DNA of 64,000 bases from Gracilinema caldarium. GTDB lineage: Bacteria > Spirochaetota > Spirochaetia > Treponematales > Breznakiellaceae. The translations under genes and the position numbers were made by a program. The notes beneath the pieces were generated by a model. The model did not search any database and had not been told where the DNA came from. It saw only the letters and a list, made by a program, of their open reading frames with translations. The first letter of the stretch is position 1, and each line of letters starts with the position of its first letter. Positions 43,783-53,253 of this stretch are shown here, piece by piece. The stretch covers positions 112,992-176,991 of the forward strand of contig NZ_JAJUHW010000001.1 of assembly GCF_029265695.1 (NCBI RefSeq), read 5' to 3'.

Positions 43783-43816
43783 ATGTACAGGCTGCGTTTT
43801 TAAGTAGCCTGTGCAT
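43783..43816. terminator. Hairpin between 5'-nucleotidase and clpB
   Basis: ATGTACAGGCT pairs with AGCCTGTGCAT (11 bp, one G-U) around a 12-nt loop containing TTTTT. No T-run follows. It is either a weak terminator for the nucleotidase gene or an operator 18 bp upstream of the clpB -35. Confidence 0.45.
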
Positions 43817-43833
43817 AATCTGTGGAAAACTGC

Positions 43834-43863
43834 TTGCCTCAGGGCCCGTTTCCTTCGTATCTT
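43834..43863 (+). promoter_or_regulatory. clpB promoter, leaderless geometry
   Basis: -35 TTGCCT (43834-43839), an 18-bp spacer, and -10 TATCTT (43858-43863). Six nt separate it from the ATG at 43870. No Shine-Dalgarno sequence precedes the ATG. No CIRCE element is seen. Confidence 0.45.
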
Positions 43864-43869
43864 ATAGAC

Positions 43870-46440
43870 ATGAACTACGATAAACTTACCATAAAAGCCC
43901 AGGAGGCGCTCCAGGAGGCCTCCAGTCTAGCCCAAAAGAATGACCAGACCCAGGTGGAACTGGAACATATTCTGCTCGCCCTTGTGGAGCAGGAGGGGGG
44001 CATTGTAGCGCCCATTATCGAAAAAATCGGTGCGGATCCTGAACTTGTATCCCAGGAAGCCCGTAAACTGGTAGCTGCAAAGCCCAAGGTTTACGGAGAT
44101 GCGGCGCAGCTGTATTTTTCACCCGCCGCAAGCAGGGTGCTTGCAAAAGCAGAGGCCGAAGCGGCATCCCTAAAGGATGAATTTGTATCCACCGAGCACA
44201 TCCTTATTGCCATGACCCAGGCAGAAGGACCCGCTGCAGACCTTTTACGAAGAAACGGTGTTACTAAAGAGGCTATTCTCTCTGCCCTCAAGTCCGTCCG
44301 GGGCAATGCCCGGGTTACGGACCAAAACCCGGAAGAAAAATACCAGGTGCTGGATAAATACTGCCGGGACCTAACCGCTCTTGCCCGGCAGGAAAAACTA
44401 GATCCGGTAATTGGCCGGGACGAAGAAATAAGGCGTGTTATGCAGGTCCTTTCCCGGCGGACAAAAAATAACCCTGTTCTTATCGGTGAACCGGGGGTCG
44501 GTAAGACCGCCATTGTGGAAGGCCTTGCCCGCCGTATCGTTGCGGGGGATGTGCCCGAGGGACTTAAAAACAAGCGCCTCCTTGCCCTGGATTTGGGAGC
44601 CCTTGTGGCGGGGGCAAAATTCCGCGGTGAGTTCGAAGAGCGTCTTAAGGCCGTAATCCATGAAGTCCAGGCTGCGGAAGGCCGGATTATCCTCTTTATT
44701 GATGAACTCCATACCCTTGTAGGCGCAGGGGCTGCTGAGGGTGCCACCGATGCGAGCAACCTGCTTAAACCTGCCCTTGCTCGAGGGGAACTGCGCTGTA
44801 TCGGCGCAACAACACTGGACGAATATCGCAAATACATAGAAAAGGATGCGGCCCTGGAACGGCGTTTCCAGCAGGTTTACTGCGCTGAGCCGTCGGTAGA
44901 AGACACCATTGCAATCCTTCGGGGACTTAAAGAACGCTACGAAGTACACCATGGTGTCCGTATCAAAGATGAGGCCCTGGTAGCGGCAGCGACCCTTTCT
45001 ACCCGTTACATTACGAGCCGTTTCCTTCCCGATAAGGCCATAGATCTCGTGGACGAAGCGGCGAGCCGGCTTAAAATGGAACTGGATAGCCGGCCCACCG
45101 AACTGGACAAGCTGGAACGCAAGCTCTTGCAGCTTTCTATCGAAAAACAGGCCCTCCAGCGGGAGGATGATCCTGCCTCAGTAGAGCGGAGGCAGAAGCT
45201 CGAAAAGGAAATTGCGGATCTTACGGCGGAACGGGATGCCATGCGGGCCCGCTGGGAAAGCGAGCGGAAGGATATTCAGGAACTGCGGCTTTTGAAACAG
45301 CAGATAGAGGAGCTGAAAATCGAGGAAGCCCGCTACGAGCGGGAGGGTAACCTGAATCGGGCTGCGGAAATAAAATACGGCAAAATTCCTGAAGCCCAGC
45401 GGAAGCTCAAAGAAATATCTGACCGTATGGAAGCCAAGCAGGGTGAGGTAAGCCTCTTACGGGAAGAGGTAAGCGAAGAAGATATCGCTTCTGTGGTTTC
45501 CAGCTGGACGGGGATTCCTGTTTCAAAAATGCTTTCCAGCGAATTGCAAAAATACCTTGAGCTGGAAAAGGTTTTGGAAAAACGGGTGGTTGGCCAGGAC
45601 ATGGCGGTCCAGGCGGTAGCCGATGCGATCAGGCGGAACAAGGCAGGCCTCAGCGATGCTGCCCGGCCTTTAGGGTCCTTCCTTTTCCTCGGACCAACGG
45701 GGGTCGGTAAAACCGAGCTCGCAAAAACCCTTGCGGAGTTTCTCTTTAACGAGGAAAAGGCCCTGACCCGGATTGACATGAGTGAATACGGCGAAAAGCA
45801 CACCGTAAGCCGCCTCATCGGCGCTCCTCCGGGCTATGTGGGCTATGAACAGGGCGGCCAGCTTACCGAAGCGGTCCGCCGCAGGCCCTACAGCGTGGTT
45901 CTTTTTGATGAAATCGAAAAGGCCCATCCTGATGTATTCAACGTGTTCCTCCAGATTCTGGATGATGGACGTCTGACAGACGGCCAGGGTAGGGTAGTGG
46001 ATTTCCGGAACGTCATTATCATTATGACGAGTAACCTTGGTTCTGACCTGATACTTAACGCCAAGGACACCGAAGAAATTAGGGGTGCCTTGCAGGAACT
46101 CCTTAAAGCATCCTTTAGACCCGAATTCCTTAACCGGATCGACGAGACAGTTATCTTTAACCGGCTTGGCAAGGCGGAAATCCACAAAATCGTGGATATA
46201 CAGCTTAACCGTCTCGCCTATAGGCTCGAGGACCGGAAGATCAGGCTCATGGTTACCGAAGCGGCCCGGAACTTCCTTGCCGAACGGGGCTACGATCCTC
46301 TCTATGGCGCCAGGCCGCTTAAAAGGACCATACAGTCGGAGCTGGAAAATCCGCTGGCTAAAGAAATTATTTCTGGCCGGTACAAAGAGGGTTCTGAGGT
46401 TGTGGTAGACCGGTCCGGAGATGGATTGGTGTTTAAATAA
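43870..46440 (+). CDS. clpB: ATP-dependent disaggregase ClpB
   Basis: An 856-residue Hsp100 chaperone that, with DnaK, extracts proteins from aggregates. Clp-N repeats span 1-150. AAA1 has Walker A GEPGVGKT and Walker [12 protein letters not shown] long coiled-coil middle domain spans about 400-520, which distinguishes ClpB from ClpA/ClpC. AAA2 has GPTGVGKTE and [10 protein letters not shown]. The C-terminus contains [13 protein letters not shown] 43870 starts the conserved [14 protein letters not shown]; it has no ribosome site and may be leaderless. Confidence 0.97.
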   Translation: MNYDKLTIKAQEALQEASSLAQKNDQTQVELEHILLALVEQEGGIVAPIIEKIGADPELVSQEARKLVAAKPKVYGDAAQLYFSPAASRVLAKAEAEAASLKDEFVSTEHILIAMTQAEGPAADLLRRNGVTKEAILSALKSVRGNARVTDQNPEEKYQVLDKYCRDLTALARQEKLDPVIGRDEEIRRVMQVLSRRTKNNPVLIGEPGVGKTAIVEGLARRIVAGDVPEGLKNKRLLALDLGALVAGAKFRGEFEERLKAVIHEVQAAEGRIILFIDELHTLVGAGAAEGATDASNLLKPALARGELRCIGATTLDEYRKYIEKDAALERRFQQVYCAEPSVEDTIAILRGLKERYEVHHGVRIKDEALVAAATLSTRYITSRFLPDKAIDLVDEAASRLKMELDSRPTELDKLERKLLQLSIEKQALQREDDPASVERRQKLEKEIADLTAERDAMRARWESERKDIQELRLLKQQIEELKIEEARYEREGNLNRAAEIKYGKIPEAQRKLKEISDRMEAKQGEVSLLREEVSEEDIASVVSSWTGIPVSKMLSSELQKYLELEKVLEKRVVGQDMAVQAVADAIRRNKAGLSDAARPLGSFLFLGPTGVGKTELAKTLAEFLFNEEKALTRIDMSEYGEKHTVSRLIGAPPGYVGYEQGGQLTEAVRRRPYSVVLFDEIEKAHPDVFNVFLQILDDGRLTDGQGRVVDFRNVIIIMTSNLGSDLILNAKDTEEIRGALQELLKASFRPEFLNRIDETVIFNRLGKAEIHKIVDIQLNRLAYRLEDRKIRLMVTEAARNFLAERGYDPLYGARPLKRTIQSELENPLAKEIISGRYKEGSEVVVDRSGDGLVFK

Positions 46441-46519
46441 ATAGCTTTAATCCAACTTGGTGTAGGGTGGCATAACCATAACAACCGATAAAGCCTGACG
46501 GTTGTATTGCAAGGCAATA

Positions 46520-46559
46520 AAAGCTGCAGAAAGCGTGAAGCTTTTTGCAGCTTTTTTTA
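46520..46559 (+). terminator. clpB terminator
   Basis: A 15-bp stem (46520-46534 with 46540-46554, one G-U pair), a GTGAA loop and a run of seven T. A strong intrinsic terminator. The remaining 207-bp gap shows no other gene. Confidence 0.9.
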
Positions 46560-46647
46560 TCGAACAGGGACTGAAATATAAAGTCCTTTCTGCTACACTT
46601 CCTCTTATAGCAGCTTGCTGAAATGTTCTTAATAGATAGGAGCTTGT

Positions 46648-49230
46648 ATGCACATGCCAAAAAAGTTTGTCTTAGTTCTTGTCGGTTTGCTTACTCTGAT
46701 TCAGGGAAGCATATGGGCATCTGATAATTTTATTGAACCCTGGCAAGTATCATCTCTCTTTGGGACCACAGGCAGTGTTCAGACAGATGCGGTTGGAAGT
46801 TTTATAAACCCCGCCTTGGGCGCGACCATGCCTTTTATGAGTACTCAGATGGATACATGGGTATTTGCCGATCCGCGGAACCTGCAATCAAAAAGCCAGT
46901 GGGCTTATTTTTATGCGGATCCTTATATGCTTATGGGGCTCTATTCAACAAACCTGCCAGATAATACAAATCAAATAGATGTCCATTTAGGTTTTTCTGG
47001 CGGGAATCGAAGTGTTGCCTTTGGTATCGCCAACATTAGTGTTTTTAACCAGCAGCATTCGGTCAATGATTATTTCCATGCACTGCAGGCCGGACTCCTT
47101 GTACGACCCATACAGCAGCTTTCGTTAGGGGCTACCTTTACTCAGAACTACATAAATAGTGAAAAATGGAATCTCTATGTTGATGGAGGTTTACGCCCCT
47201 TTGGTTCAAATCTGCTCACCCTCTTTGGTGCCTGGTCAGCTTCAGATACATTTACGGACCCGAATACCCAACGGTGGCAAGCCGGTGTAAGTGTTGCACC
47301 CGTTAAGGGTTTTGAACTATACGGCAAATACAACAGCGCAGGTTCACTAACCTTAGGGTTTGCCTTTCGCTATGGCATGCTTGGTCTAAGTTCTTCCCTA
47401 TACTCAGATAAACAAGATTTCAGCGGGTCTCTTACCGCCGGAGCGGGCCTTTCCTTTGTGATGAACAAGGACGGCTTTGCAATGAAAAGTTCTTCTGCTG
47501 CGAAATCGTACCTAGAGCTTTCATTAGGAAACCTATCTGCTGCGCCGTCCTTCTTTAACAGCTCTGCATCTCTATTTACTGTTTTAGAAACCATTCATTC
47601 GGCAAAAAAAGATCCTGCTATAGAAGGACTCATCCTCAATACCACTTCTTTAGTTGCTTCTCGCAGTGATCTTTGGGAACTGCGAAGCTCCTTAGAGGAT
47701 TTTAAGAAATCCGGGAAAAAAGTAATTGCCTTTATACAGGATCCTACGTTTGATATATACGCCCTTGCGTCCGTGGCAGACCGCATAGTTATGGATAGCC
47801 AGGGAGTCCTTTCTTTCGATGGCTATGTTGCTGGCCGCGGGTATTATAAACATACACTGGAAAAGCTTGGAATAGGATTCCGGGAACTCAAATATTTTAC
47901 ATATAAATCTGCCGCAGAGTCCTATAGCAGGGATAGTTTCTCTGAAGCGGACAAGGAACAATACGAAGCATATTTAGACAGCATTTTTAACGCTACGAAA
48001 CAGTTAATTCTGACGGGCCGAGGCCTGTCGTCTGAACAGTTTGCAATTCTCTTAGAGGACAATTTCCTCCTTAGTGCTAAGGAAGCAAAAACTGCCGCTT
48101 TGGTAGATACTATGGGCAGGGAAGATGCCATCCGGATGATTATTCGGGAATTGTCGGGCAAAGATTACCCAGTTCAGGTATTTGGCAATGGTTCCCTAAG
48201 CCTCTTCCAAAAGGGCAGCATGCCCATGATGTCCCTTATGTCGACCTATAGGATGACGTCGCAACAGCAAGATATCTGGGGTGAACCACCGCACATTGCG
48301 ATTGTCTATGCCAATGGGGAGACCGCACTGCAAGGTGGTATGAATGCCCGAACATTGGCTAAAATTATTGATGACCTCGCTCAAGATAATAATGTAAAGG
48401 CCATTGTGCTGAGGGTTGATTCTCCTGGGGGGGATGCTATTGCTGCAGACTATGTGGCGGAGGCGGTCAAAAAAGCGACAGAACAAAAGCCTGTTTATGT
48501 TTCTATGGGTTCTGTTGCCGGATCCGGCGGTTATTGGGTTTCCATGTATGGCACAAACCTGTATGCCACACCCTATACGATAACCGGTTCCATTGGCGTT
48601 ATTGCTTCCTGGTTCTACGATGCGGGTCTTAACAATAAACTGGGGTTCTCGATAGACCTTCTGAAACGAGGCAGCCATGCAGACCTCCAGGCTGGAATTA
48701 TATTACCCTACCGGGATCTAAATGATGCGGAGGTGAAAGAATACCGCCAGTGGATACTGGAACTTTATGATGATTTTGTTGCAAAAGTGGCTGCTGGGCG
48801 AAATATGGATGAGAATAAGGTTAAAGAACTCGCCGAGGGACGTATCTATTCAGGTACCGATGCGGTACAAAATGGTCTTATTGATGACATCGGCGGTCTT
48901 CAATATACCCTTGCGGCATTGAAAGAGTCCTTAAACCTATCCGAGGATGTAGAGGTTGTAATTGATGAATATCCCGATCCTGATCCTTTCACTGCTTTCA
49001 TGGAGGCGCTTGGTCAAACATCGCTGCCCAAAGGAAACATGGCAAAGCTTGCAGCTATTTTGATCCAAGGTGTTTCTCGTCCGAACCTGAGCCCCCTTGC
49101 AGTAGGTACTGGATTCTTTGAAACAGTGGAACCGAGGATAATCCAGAATGGTCAAGTACAGGCGCTTATACCCCTGGATATGATTGAACTATATCAAGGT
49201 AAAGAATCTTTCGGAACGGTAAAATTCTGA
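46648..49230 (+). CDS. sppA: SppA-type signal peptide peptidase with N-terminal beta-rich domain
   Basis: An 860-residue exported protein. A signal peptide spans about 1-24. Residues 25 to about 285 consist of alternating amphipathic strands rich in Gly/Ser/aromatics (NPALGATMPF, GFAFRYGMLGLSSSL), resembling an outer-membrane-protein-like barrel. Two tandem SppA protease domains follow (about 290-850), as in the 67K type. The catalytic Lys lies near 421 in FTYKSAAESYSR, and the nucleophile Ser near 625 in SVAGSGGYW. It should cleave peptides at the envelope. AGGAG precedes the ATG. The last 37 bp overlap the convergent gene. Confidence 0.82.
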   Translation: MHMPKKFVLVLVGLLTLIQGSIWASDNFIEPWQVSSLFGTTGSVQTDAVGSFINPALGATMPFMSTQMDTWVFADPRNLQSKSQWAYFYADPYMLMGLYSTNLPDNTNQIDVHLGFSGGNRSVAFGIANISVFNQQHSVNDYFHALQAGLLVRPIQQLSLGATFTQNYINSEKWNLYVDGGLRPFGSNLLTLFGAWSASDTFTDPNTQRWQAGVSVAPVKGFELYGKYNSAGSLTLGFAFRYGMLGLSSSLYSDKQDFSGSLTAGAGLSFVMNKDGFAMKSSSAAKSYLELSLGNLSAAPSFFNSSASLFTVLETIHSAKKDPAIEGLILNTTSLVASRSDLWELRSSLEDFKKSGKKVIAFIQDPTFDIYALASVADRIVMDSQGVLSFDGYVAGRGYYKHTLEKLGIGFRELKYFTYKSAAESYSRDSFSEADKEQYEAYLDSIFNATKQLILTGRGLSSEQFAILLEDNFLLSAKEAKTAALVDTMGREDAIRMIIRELSGKDYPVQVFGNGSLSLFQKGSMPMMSLMSTYRMTSQQQDIWGEPPHIAIVYANGETALQGGMNARTLAKIIDDLAQDNNVKAIVLRVDSPGGDAIAADYVAEAVKKATEQKPVYVSMGSVAGSGGYWVSMYGTNLYATPYTITGSIGVIASWFYDAGLNNKLGFSIDLLKRGSHADLQAGIILPYRDLNDAEVKEYRQWILELYDDFVAKVAAGRNMDENKVKELAEGRIYSGTDAVQNGLIDDIGGLQYTLAALKESLNLSEDVEVVIDEYPDPDPFTAFMEALGQTSLPKGNMAKLAAILIQGVSRPNLSPLAVGTGFFETVEPRIIQNGQVQALIPLDMIELYQGKESFGTVKF

Positions 49231-50132
49231 ACTAACAGGCTTTTATCAATTACTATAACAACCCTGCCTTCCTGTAGAAGGCGGCGGTTGTTTTCTGATG
49301 AAAGTAATGTTTGGGCATCTGCTTTGCTGATTACCGGATCGGTGGGCAGTTTGCCAAATACTTTATCTGCCAAAATTCGCAGGGGCCGGTCTCCAACGAG
49401 TTCATGCAATTCCTGCGCAAGCCCAGAAGGCGTGGGAAGAAGTACACGGTCGCTCGAGGTATACCGAACAATGCCTCGATTCTTGGCTATCTCGGGAAGA
49501 ACCATGTTTCGTTCGAATATTAAATTCATGTCCGAGTCCCAGATTTTTGGAAACAAACAGGGATTTAGCCGTGCAGTGCTTTGTCTCCCATGGATGGGCA
49601 GCGGATCCTGAGCGAAAATGATTATACCCGTATAATCTTTCACCGCCTGAGGAATAAGGAGCCTTGGCAGCGTTGACGGTACCTGATGCCGAACAAGAAG
49701 GGAGGCCATGCCAGTTAGAGGAATTGAAATGGTTCTGTTCAAGCTGTTGCGACTTAAGTCTAAAACAGCAGTGGATTTATTCGCATTCTCCACCAATATA
49801 TCAATATCGAGCATGGAGAGTTGGCCCTGTTGGATGGTGGTTTCAATAGTAGTACTGCTGTCTACCGGAACAGAAAAAAGAAAGGGCGCAACGATACGTG
49901 GAAATTCTATAGAGAGCAACTCTTCTCCATGGGCTCTGCCCGTAGGCAGGCGCAGGCCCGCGGATCCCATATCGAGTTTCACGGTAGAGACCAGCTCCAT
50001 GGTATTCCATTGGATGAGCGGTTCTATGCTGAATTGAGGTCTTTCTGTCTGCGGCCAGACAAGATCAGTAAGGCTGATTAAAAGACACAGTATACCGATT
50101 TTCCCCACATAAATGGGTACCGATGCTTTCAT
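49194..50132 (-). CDS. Exported protein of unknown function
   Basis: A 312-residue protein with a signal peptide (about 1-28). The rest looks beta-rich; the C-terminal segment ends in GRVVIVIDKSLLVQNF. I do not recognise a family. The start overlaps the stop of the transglycosylase gene, suggesting one operon with it and the TPR lipoprotein. The 3' end overlaps sppA by 37 bp. Confidence 0.6.
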   Translation of the reverse strand: MKASVPIYVGKIGILCLLISLTDLVWPQTERPQFSIEPLIQWNTMELVSTVKLDMGSAGLRLPTGRAHGEELLSIEFPRIVAPFLFSVPVDSSTTIETTIQQGQLSMLDIDILVENANKSTAVLDLSRNSLNRTISIPLTGMASLLVRHQVPSTLPRLLIPQAVKDYTGIIIFAQDPLPIHGRQSTARLNPCLFPKIWDSDMNLIFERNMVLPEIAKNRGIVRYTSSDRVLLPTPSGLAQELHELVGDRPLRILADKVFGKLPTDPVISKADAQTLLSSENNRRLLQEGRVVIVIDKSLLVQNFTVPKDSLP

Positions 50133-51547
50133 TCTGTAGACCCCGTCTTCTTTATCGGCGTTTTTAGTTTAGAACCTTCGCGCAATATGGAAGAGAGGGT
50201 TAAGCCATTGACAGTAGCCAATACTTCAGGATCTACCTCATAGGCAAGGGCAATTGCCCAGAGTGTTTCGCCTTTTTGTACTATATGGGTCCCTTCAAAT
50301 GCAATTGTTGTAGAAGGCTGTATGGGCCGTTCATAGGGCCCCACATTTTTAAGGGCCGGTATTTTAATTTTAGAGCCAAGCTGCAAGTAACGATCTTGGA
50401 TACCCGGATTTGCCATTTTAATCTGTTCAACACTCACACCGTAATGACGAGAAAGAGCCGAAAGGGTGTCTCCTGAATGGATAGTGTGAAAATAATAAAG
50501 TACAAGCGGTTCATCTTTGTTTGCCAGAACCGTGAGTATCGATTCCTTGTGATCGGCAAAAACTTTCAGATTATATCTGGGATCCGAAGGCGTTATTCCG
50601 TAGATTAATTCAGGATTTAAAGATTTTAAAACCCCTGGAGGAATACCTGCTTTTTCTTCTATAAGTCTCAAGTCCGCCATTTTTCCGACCGGTATCAGTT
50701 CTATCGGTGGCAATTCAAGCCATTCAATTTCCAAACCATATTTCCCTGGATTCATGAGTATGGATGCAATGGCAAGAAATTTCGGTACATAGTGAACGGT
50801 TTCTTGTTTTAGATGTTTTTTTTCACCCAGTGTCCAGTAGTCCTTTGTTCCCGCCTTTTGAATTGCCCGCTGCACCGCTCCAAGACCAGCATTGTAGGCA
50901 GCCAGTGCAAGAGGCCAGTCCTGTAAATAGGTGTAGTTATCTTTAAGCTTTTTTAGAGCTCCCTTGGTGGACTTAATAAAATCTCTCCGGTCGTCTCTCC
51001 AGTCGTCGATTGTCATCCCATATCCATGAATGCTGTTCTTCATAAACTGCCATAGCCCGACAGCGCCGGAGCGGCTTATGGCGGTGGGCAGAAAAGCGCT
51101 TTCAATAACCGGCAAATAGGCAAGCTCCAGAGGAAGCCCCATATCCTCTACTTCTTTTATAATGTAGGGCAAATAGAGTTTCCCCCGGCCTGTCACTGTT
51201 TTAAGCCAGGCTAATCCTGCAGGGCTGGAGTATTGTTTTATATACTGCTGTGTCAGAGGCTGCTCAAGACCAGGGATAGAAATATCCAAACTCTGAGTCC
51301 CATGCCAGCTTAGGGCTGTACCATTAACAGATAAAGGTTTTGAGCTGTTTGGATTTTTATCTATACCCATGAGCATACGGAGCGCCGAACCATTTTGACG
51401 GCTTACATCCAAGGGAACAAGGCTCTCTTGTCCTGAGCTGTTTTTAGAAACAGGCAAGTTTTCGGCAGCTTGAAGATGCAGATTAATAGGACAAATAGAA
51501 AATATGATAAAAACTCTGATCAGTGGTTTCATTGAATAATAAATCAT
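50129..51547 (-). CDS. Lytic transglycosylase with two LysM domains (MltD-like)
   Basis: A 472-residue exported murein hydrolase. After a signal segment comes an SLT domain (about 120-260) with the catalytic Glu in LPVIESAF, then SGAVGLWQFMKNS and ALAAYNAGLGAV. Two C-terminal LysM repeats follow (HSGDTLSALSRHYGVSVEQI and QKGETLWAIALAYEVDP) that bind peptidoglycan. ATG 51547 overlaps the upstream stop as TGATG, supporting this start; a second in-frame ATG lies at 51532. It cleaves glycan strands forming anhydro-muropeptides. Confidence 0.88.
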   Translation of the reverse strand: MIYYSMKPLIRVFIIFSICPINLHLQAAENLPVSKNSSGQESLVPLDVSRQNGSALRMLMGIDKNPNSSKPLSVNGTALSWHGTQSLDISIPGLEQPLTQQYIKQYSSPAGLAWLKTVTGRGKLYLPYIIKEVEDMGLPLELAYLPVIESAFLPTAISRSGAVGLWQFMKNSIHGYGMTIDDWRDDRRDFIKSTKGALKKLKDNYTYLQDWPLALAAYNAGLGAVQRAIQKAGTKDYWTLGEKKHLKQETVHYVPKFLAIASILMNPGKYGLEIEWLELPPIELIPVGKMADLRLIEEKAGIPPGVLKSLNPELIYGITPSDPRYNLKVFADHKESILTVLANKDEPLVLYYFHTIHSGDTLSALSRHYGVSVEQIKMANPGIQDRYLQLGSKIKIPALKNVGPYERPIQPSTTIAFEGTHIVQKGETLWAIALAYEVDPEVLATVNGLTLSSILREGSKLKTPIKKTGSTE

Positions 51548-52623
51548 CAGAATTTTTCTCCGTAATATACACCGGCCCATTCCCAGCGGCCGTGAATCTC
51601 CGGATCTGCGGGAAAGTAGATTTTTCTGAAATACAAATACCAGGTTGTAATACGTTGAGTCCATCCCCATGTTTTAAGATATGCTTCATTCGCGTTCGAA
51701 CTAGCATCTACAGTATCGGCATATCGTATACGGTTGCCGGCCATGAAATCCGAAAGGTTAAACTCATCCATACCGACCGGCTGGTTCGCATCCTGACCCC
51801 AGGAAACTGCAAAAAAATTAACCTTGGCACGGAGCCGCCGTAATTCACGGCTGTTGCCCGCATCGAGGGCTTTTTTTACCGCAGCAACGAGACTGTCCAG
51901 CGATTCAAAAGTCCAGTCCTTCGGAGAGTTATAATAGTCTACCAATTTCATTGCATAGCCAAGAGCATCTGGAAAACCCGGAATAGAGGCACTGTAATAA
52001 GGCAGGAATTTTGAATAGGTCTGGATAGCCATGTCCCATTCCCCGGTCTTTTCATAAGCCTGACCGAGCATAAAATGGGCATTCCCAAGGTCGATTTTTT
52101 CAGGAAAGCGGGCAATAAGTTCCTTATAATAGCGGATCTGATGTTCCGGTTTTTTTTCTAGTTGGATAAGCTGTTTCAGACATTGATAATGGATGGATTC
52201 ACCCTTTACAAGCAAGTCCGGATAGCGTGTTACTATGCGGTTAAAATAAATGGCGGCCACAGGCCCCGCATCCTGCTTGAGGTAAGCATAGGCAACCATT
52301 AATAGCAGGTATGCGTTATAGGGGTCCTGCGGATGGGCTGTAATCCAGTCTGTTAAAAAGTTGGTTAGCTTTGCATATTCCTGCTGGCTCAAGAGTTCGT
52401 TGGCAATTTCTCTTACTATGGAAAACTGTTCTTCTCCGGGCTGTTTTTCTCGATTAAGCAGCCGGAACAGTTCCTTAAGGATTTCTTTTTTTTCTTTGCT
52501 GCCCGTTATATAATAGGAATCGTAGGTCCTTAACGCCCCTATTGGTAAAAACGAGGTCTCGCATGCCATAATTAGGAAAATGAAAATACCCAGACTTATT
52601 ACCAAAAAATTCTTACGATTCAT
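51547..52623 (-). CDS. TPR-like lipoprotein
   Basis: A 358-residue protein. The lipobox FLIMAC (Cys21) marks it as a lipoprotein. Residues 60-240 form helical TPR-like repeats (PYNAYLLLMVAYAYLKQDAG, AHFMLGQAYEKTGEWDMAIQ). The C-terminal 100 residues are aromatic-rich and unassigned. First gene of a three-gene envelope operon. The ATG has no ribosome site; a -10 box ends 9 nt upstream. Confidence 0.7.
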   Translation of the reverse strand: MNRKNFLVISLGIFIFLIMACETSFLPIGALRTYDSYYITGSKEKKEILKELFRLLNREKQPGEEQFSIVREIANELLSQQEYAKLTNFLTDWITAHPQDPYNAYLLLMVAYAYLKQDAGPVAAIYFNRIVTRYPDLLVKGESIHYQCLKQLIQLEKKPEHQIRYYKELIARFPEKIDLGNAHFMLGQAYEKTGEWDMAIQTYSKFLPYYSASIPGFPDALGYAMKLVDYYNSPKDWTFESLDSLVAAVKKALDAGNSRELRRLRAKVNFFAVSWGQDANQPVGMDEFNLSDFMAGNRIRYADTVDASSNANEAYLKTWGWTQRITTWYLYFRKIYFPADPEIHGRWEWAGVYYGEKF

Positions 52624-52632
52624 GGGTTTTTG

Positions 52633-52661
52633 ATACTATCACAGGCAGTTCCCATTGGCAA
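52633..52661 (-). promoter_or_regulatory. Promoter of TPR lipoprotein/transglycosylase operon
   Basis: Minus strand: -35 TTGCCA (52661-52656), a 17-bp spacer, and -10 TAGTAT (52638-52633), 9 nt before the ATG at 52623. The -35 overlaps that of the divergent promoter. Confidence 0.5.
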
Positions 52662-52684
52662 GGTTAAAGCAGAATCATTATAAT
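52655..52684 (+). promoter_or_regulatory. Promoter of divergent membrane-protein gene
   Basis: -35 TTGGCA (52655-52660), an 18-bp spacer, and a perfect -10 TATAAT (52679-52684), ending 8 nt before the ATG at 52693. No ribosome site, so a leaderless or near-leaderless mRNA is expected. Confidence 0.6.
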
Positions 52685-52692
52685 ACCATACA

Positions 52693-53250
52693 ATGAATAT
52701 GAAACCAATGCAAAACATCGCCAGCCGTTTGTCATTTTTCATCGGCTTCTCTCTTATGATCCTTGGATCGGTCCTTTTTATAGCCAGTCTTTCCGGAATT
52801 GCAAAGGTTGCAACCATTCCGGCAAGCCTTTTTTTACTTATCGGTGTTTTATTTGCCCTTTTTGCGTTTAAACTGGTTCATCGGCTGCAATATATGTTTC
52901 TCGCCGCCTTCTTTATTCAGCTTGGCCTATTCCTCTTGTTGATCATTCTTCATACCATACCATATCCCTTCTCCAAAGTATGGCCAGCTATTTCAATATT
53001 TGCAGGGACCGCATTAATTCCCGCTGCCCGGTTTCGTTCCAATACCAGCTTAGTCCGTTTTATTGTTCCAGCCATCGCTTTTGTGGTATTAGGGGTGGTT
53101 CTGCTAATATTTTCCCTCGATCTAGTTACCTTTTCTTTTAAAAGATTTATTCTTACCGCCTGGCCTCTGCTCCTTTTATTTGCCGGTATTTTTCTATTAT
53201 TGCTCTCTCTGTATCCAAAACAGGATGAAAAGGACAGCCAAAACCAATAA
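52693..53250 (+). CDS. Multi-span membrane protein, unknown function
   Basis: A 185-residue hydrophobic protein with six likely helices (about 12-33, 36-55, 60-85, 90-105, 115-140 and 148-170) and a short charged tail. No family recognised; it resembles small DUF-type integral membrane proteins with a repeated two-helix unit. The next gene starts 3 bp after its stop. Confidence 0.6.
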   Translation: MNMKPMQNIASRLSFFIGFSLMILGSVLFIASLSGIAKVATIPASLFLLIGVLFALFAFKLVHRLQYMFLAAFFIQLGLFLLLIILHTIPYPFSKVWPAISIFAGTALIPAARFRSNTSLVRFIVPAIAFVVLGVVLLIFSLDLVTFSFKRFILTAWPLLLLFAGIFLLLLSLYPKQDEKDSQNQ

Positions 53251-53253
53251 ATC

